Shown here piece by piece: positions 4,818 to 7,791 of a stretch of 7,791 nucleotides of DNA. The position numbers were made by a program, and so were the translations under genes. Positions within the stretch are counted from its first letter, which is position 1. Each line of letters starts with the position of its first letter. The notes beneath the pieces are model-generated. The model saw only the letters and a program-made list of their open reading frames with translations. It was not told where the DNA came from and did not search any database. Source of the stretch: Actinomycetes bacterium (lineage in GTDB: Bacteria; Actinomycetota; Actinomycetes; Actinomycetales; Actinomycetaceae); NCBI GenBank assembly GCA_023426345.1, contig JAFAAX010000107.1, positions 1 to 7,791 on the forward strand, in the 5' to 3' direction.

Positions 4818-6824
4818 GTGCAGGATGCCGTCGACCGCGTCAAGCGGCTGTTCATCGGCCGACCCATGCGGTCGGACCGGCTGGGTGCGCAATTGCTCCC
4901 CAAGCGCATCGCCCTTCCCGTCTTCGCCTCGGACGCGTTGTCGTCGGTGGCCTACGCGCCCGACGAGGTGCTGCTCACGCTGGCGCTGGCGGGCGGCGCG
5001 GCGGTCACCGTCTCGCCGTGGGTCGGCCTGGCCGTCGTGGTGGTCCTGGCCACGGTGGTCCTCTCCTACCGCCAGACCGTGCACGCCTATCCGTCGGGCG
5101 GCGGGGACTACGAGGTCGTCTCGACGAACCTGGGCCCGACCTGGGGCTTGGTGGTGGGCTCGGCGCTCATGGTGGACTACGTGCTCACGGTGGCGGTGTC
5201 GATCTCCTCCGGGTCGCGCTACCTCACCACCGCCGTCCCCGCGCTGGCGGGGCACGAGACGCTCATCGCCGTGCTGCTGGTCCTGGTGCTGTCCGTCCTC
5301 AACCTGCGCGGCATGCGCGACGCGGGCACCGCCTTCGCCGTCCCCACCTACCTCTACATGGGCGCGATCGGGCTGATGGTGGCCGTCGGCGTGGTCAAGC
5401 TGGCCCTGGGCACCCTGGGGGCCGCGCCCACCGCGCAGTACCAGGTGGTGGCCGAGCCCGCCTACGACGGGGGACTGGTGGGCCTGGCCGGCGCGTTCCT
5501 GGTGATGCGCGCGTTCTCCTCGGGGTGCGCGGCGCTGACCGGCGTCGAGGCGATCTCCAACGGCGTCCCGTCCTTCCGCCGCCCCAAGTCGAAGAACGCG
5601 GCCGCGACGCTGGCGATGCTCGGCGCGATCGCCGCGACCATGATGATGTCGATCCTCCTGCTGGCCCGGCGCACGGGCGTCGTCATGGTCGACGACCCGG
5701 CCACTCAGCTCACCCTCGACGGGGCGCCCGTGGGCGCCGACGTCCACGTCGACCCCGTCATCGGGCAGCTGGCCGTCGCCGTGTTCGGCCGGGGCACCCC
5801 GCTGTTCCTGCTGGTCACCGTCGTCACCGGCCTGATCCTGGTCCTGGCCGCCAACACGGCCTTCAACGGCTTCCCGACGCTGGCCTCCGTCCTGTCGCGC
5901 GACTCGTTCCTGCCGCGCCAGCTCTACAAGCGGGGGGACCGCCTCTCCTACTCCAACGGCATCGCGGTCCTCACCCTCGGGGCCGTCCTGCTCATCGTGG
6001 TCTTCCACGCCCAGGTGACGCGCCTCATCCAGCTCTACATCGTCGGCGTGTTCATCTCCTTCACGCTGTCCCAGCTGGGGATGGTCCGCCACTGGAACCG
6101 GATCCTGCGCCGCCCGCAGACGGGCGGCGAGCGCTCGGCGGCCCTGCGCTCGCGCGTGGTCAACGTGTTCGGCTTCGCGATGACGGGCACGGTGCTGGTG
6201 GTCGTGCTGCTCACGAAGTTCACGCGCGGCGCGTGGATCACGCTCCTCCTCATGGCGGTGCTGTTCGCCGTCCAGCGGGGCATCCGCCACCACTACGACG
6301 TGGTCAAGGGCCAACTGAGGGTCGACGACTACCGGGCGGGGCGCGCCCTGCCGACGCGAGTCCACGCGCTGGTCCTCGTCTCGAACATGGCCCGCCCCAC
6401 GATGCGCGCGATCGCCACGGCGCGGGCGTCGGGCCCGTCCTCGCTGGAGCTCGTCAGCGTCGTCACCGACGACGCGGAGGAGGAGCGCATCCTGCGCGAG
6501 TGGGAGGAGTCCGGCGTCCCCGTCCCCCTCACCCTGCTGTCCTCGCCCTACCGGGACGTCACGCAGGTGCTCGTCGGCTATCTGCGCCATCAGCGCCGCC
6601 GCTCGCCGGGTGAGATGATCGTCGTCTACGTCCCGCAGTTCCTCGTCTCCCACTGGTGGGAGAACTTCATGCACAACCAGACCGCTGTCCGGATCCGCCA
6701 GGGTCTGCTCGGCATCCCAGGCGTCGTCATCACCACCGTGCCGTGGAAGCTCGGCGAGGACGACGCCGTCGAGGGGCGCCAGTCGGTCAACGACCCCTTC
6801 ACCACGACCGGAGGAACCCCCTGA
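4818..6824 (+). CDS. KimA-like APC-superfamily permease, probable potassium importer
   Basis: This 668-residue membrane transporter of the amino acid-polyamine-cation superfamily is equivalent by order and length to Rv2690c. About 12 hydrophobic segments lie between residues 31 and 488, followed by a soluble C-terminal domain of about 510-645 that resembles the cytoplasmic domain of KimA. Conserved segments include LPKRIALPVFASDALSSVAY (27-46, with D39 and Y46), YPSGGGDYEV (91-100), LMVDYVLTVAVS (117-128, with D120 and Y121) and TGVEAISNGVP (241-251). In Bacillus KimA the equivalent segments line the potassium site, as I recall it. The GTG at 4818 is chosen because family similarity starts there (VKRLFIGRPMRSDRLG) and a promoter box abuts it; no Shine-Dalgarno is present. 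The divergent RCK genes favour potassium over amino acids as substrate, but this is inference. It overlaps the next gene by one base. Confidence 0.9.
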   Translation: MQDAVDRVKRLFIGRPMRSDRLGAQLLPKRIALPVFASDALSSVAYAPDEVLLTLALAGGAAVTVSPWVGLAVVVVLATVVLSYRQTVHAYPSGGGDYEVVSTNLGPTWGLVVGSALMVDYVLTVAVSISSGSRYLTTAVPALAGHETLIAVLLVLVLSVLNLRGMRDAGTAFAVPTYLYMGAIGLMVAVGVVKLALGTLGAAPTAQYQVVAEPAYDGGLVGLAGAFLVMRAFSSGCAALTGVEAISNGVPSFRRPKSKNAAATLAMLGAIAATMMMSILLLARRTGVVMVDDPATQLTLDGAPVGADVHVDPVIGQLAVAVFGRGTPLFLLVTVVTGLILVLAANTAFNGFPTLASVLSRDSFLPRQLYKRGDRLSYSNGIAVLTLGAVLLIVVFHAQVTRLIQLYIVGVFISFTLSQLGMVRHWNRILRRPQTGGERSAALRSRVVNVFGFAMTGTVLVVVLLTKFTRGAWITLLLMAVLFAVQRGIRHHYDVVKGQLRVDDYRAGRALPTRVHALVLVSNMARPTMRAIATARASGPSSLELVSVVTDDAEEERILREWEESGVPVPLTLLSSPYRDVTQVLVGYLRHQRRRSPGEMIVVYVPQFLVSHWWENFMHNQTAVRIRQGLLGIPGVVITTVPWKLGEDDAVEGRQSVNDPFTTTGGTP

Positions 6825-7791
6825 TGTCACGACGACCGCCCCGCGGCGTGCGCATGCGCCGCGCCGCCGCCCTGCCGTCGACGGACGCCGAGACCGTCGA
6901 GCTCACGCTGGGCGAGCCCGCCCACGGCGGGGCCTGCGTGGCCCGGGAGGACTCGGGGCGCGTGGTGTTCGTCCGCCACGGCCTGCCCGGGGAGCGGGTG
7001 CGCGCCCGCCTCACGTCGGCGCGCAACACCCTGGCCTGGGCCGAGGTGGAGGAGGTGCTCGACGCCTCGCCCGACCGCGTCCCCTCCGTCTGGCCCGAGG
7101 CGGGGCCCGGCGGCGTCGGCGGCGGCGAATTGGCCCACGTGCGCCCGTCCGCCCAGCGCCGCTGGAAGGAGCAGGTCCTGCGCGGCCAGTTGCGCCGCGT
7201 CGGCGGGGAGCGCCTCTTAGACGCGGTCGAGGCGCTGGGCGGGGTCCACGTCCTGCCGGCCCCCGGCGACGAGGATCCCGCGGACCGCGTGCTCGGTCGG
7301 CGCACCCGCATCGAGCTGGTGGTCACGCCCGACGGGCGGGCCGGCATGCACCGCTATCGCGCGCGCGACGTCCTGGCCCTCGACGAGATGCCGCTGGCCG
7401 TCCCCGCGATCCAGGGGCTCGGCCTGTTCGGCGCCGACTCGCCGTGGACCGCGGTCTGGCGCCCCGGCGAGCGCATCCGCGTCGTCGCCCCCACGGGCGG
7501 GGACCCGGTGGTGGTCACGGGCCGTGGCACGTGGGGGCTGCGCGGGGACGCGCCGGCCCGCGTCGAGGACGGCCCGCTCACCTGGCTGGTCCGCGACGTG
7601 GAGGCGGGGGAGGGCGAGGGCGGGGATCCGTTCGCCGTGCGTCCGCAGGGATTCTGGCAGACCCACGTCCGCGGGGCCGACGTGCTGGCCGACGCCGTCG
7701 TCCGCGCGGCCGACGCGCCCGCCGGGGCCCGCGCGATGGAGCTGTACGCGGGGGCGGGGCTGTTCACCCGCGGCCTGGCGCGGGCCGTGGG
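6824..7791 (+). CDS. TRAM-domain SAM-dependent RNA methyltransferase (TrmA/RlmCD family), 3' end outside window
   Basis: This enzyme family transfers a methyl group from S-adenosylmethionine to C5 of uridine in rRNA or tRNA; the RNA target here is unknown. The window holds 322 codons. An N-terminal TRAM RNA-binding domain covers about 22-82 (LTLGEPAHGGACVAR, PGERVRARL). The middle domain contains RTRIELVV (160-167). The SAM-binding fold begins with FWQTH (277-281, family FxQ motif) and MELYAGAGLF (305-314, motif I). The catalytic cysteine near the C-terminus lies beyond the edge. The iron-sulfur region found in RlmD, with its cysteine cluster, is WPEAGPGGVGGGELAHV here and has no cysteine. 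Codon 132 is TTA. The ATG shares one base with the permease stop (TGATG), and GGAGGA lies 8 bases upstream. It matches Rv2689c in position. Confidence 0.91.
   Translation, partial: MSRRPPRGVRMRRAAALPSTDAETVELTLGEPAHGGACVAREDSGRVVFVRHGLPGERVRARLTSARNTLAWAEVEEVLDASPDRVPSVWPEAGPGGVGGGELAHVRPSAQRRWKEQVLRGQLRRVGGERLLDAVEALGGVHVLPAPGDEDPADRVLGRRTRIELVVTPDGRAGMHRYRARDVLALDEMPLAVPAIQGLGLFGADSPWTAVWRPGERIRVVAPTGGDPVVVTGRGTWGLRGDAPARVEDGPLTWLVRDVEAGEGEGGDPFAVRPQGFWQTHVRGADVLADAVVRAADAPAGARAMELYAGAGLFTRGLARAV

Noticed and set aside
5660..5775. Polar stretch in the permease (residues about 283-316) that looked like an inserted domain.
   Set aside because: It is a loop between two membrane segments of about the size I expect in this family, with no change of frame or composition.
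4695..6830. Very long minus-strand open frame running through the whole permease gene and into the CeoB-like trkA, apparently a 933-residue fusion.
   Set aside because: The part upstream of 4694 is the antisense of a clear 12-helix permease and is a low-complexity H/R/D/G/Q-rich translation typical of GC-rich shadow frames. Family similarity begins exactly at the GTG at 4694.

Overview
This is a GC-rich, gene-dense stretch of chromosome from an actinobacterium. Marker families restricted to or typical of that phylum (SepH, DUF4193, DUF3710, DUF3159) lie in an order that, from memory, follows the Mycobacterium tuberculosis Rv2689c-Rv2699c block. The very high GC content, the frequent GTG starts and the placement of sepH beside the DUF4193 gene are compatible with a Streptomyces-like or Actinomyces-like lineage. 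I cannot name a genus. I saw no mobile element, CRISPR array, tRNA or rRNA.

Layout from left to right. (1) The N-terminal 331 codons of sepH, a cell-division gene, run leftward off the window edge from 995. (2) A 179-bp divergent intergenic region holds a candidate promoter. (3) A rightward cluster follows: a small zinc-ribbon DUF4193 protein (1175-1477), a DUF3710 protein (1519-2178), an OB-fold protein (2171-2575) and a DUF3159 membrane protein (2572-3288). The last three genes overlap end to start and look translationally coupled. (4) A 60-bp convergent gap carries a perfect GC hairpin. (5) Two tandem TrkA/RCK potassium-transport regulators lie on the minus strand (3349-4026 and 4029-4694), spaced by 2 bp. 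(6) A 123-bp divergent promoter region follows. (7) A 12-helix KimA/APC-type permease (4818-6824) overlaps by one base a TRAM-domain RNA methyltransferase (6824 onward), which runs off the right edge.

How the genes may work together. The central unit looks like a potassium module. Two single-RCK NAD(H)-binding regulators are transcribed away from a permease whose conserved segments resemble KimA, the Bacillus potassium importer. The two sets share one short control region. That region has -10-like boxes placed so that both outward transcripts could be leaderless GTG messages, with a 17-bp dyad between them. The left half of the window is conserved actinobacterial housekeeping: FtsZ regulation by SepH and several small proteins of unknown function.

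I do not see a clearly new multigene system. The points most worth following are the pairing of a KimA-like permease with two RCK proteins and its control region, the absence of dut and DUF3093 genes from a block that usually carries them, the loss of iron-sulfur cysteines in the RNA methyltransferase, and a lone TTA codon in that gene.
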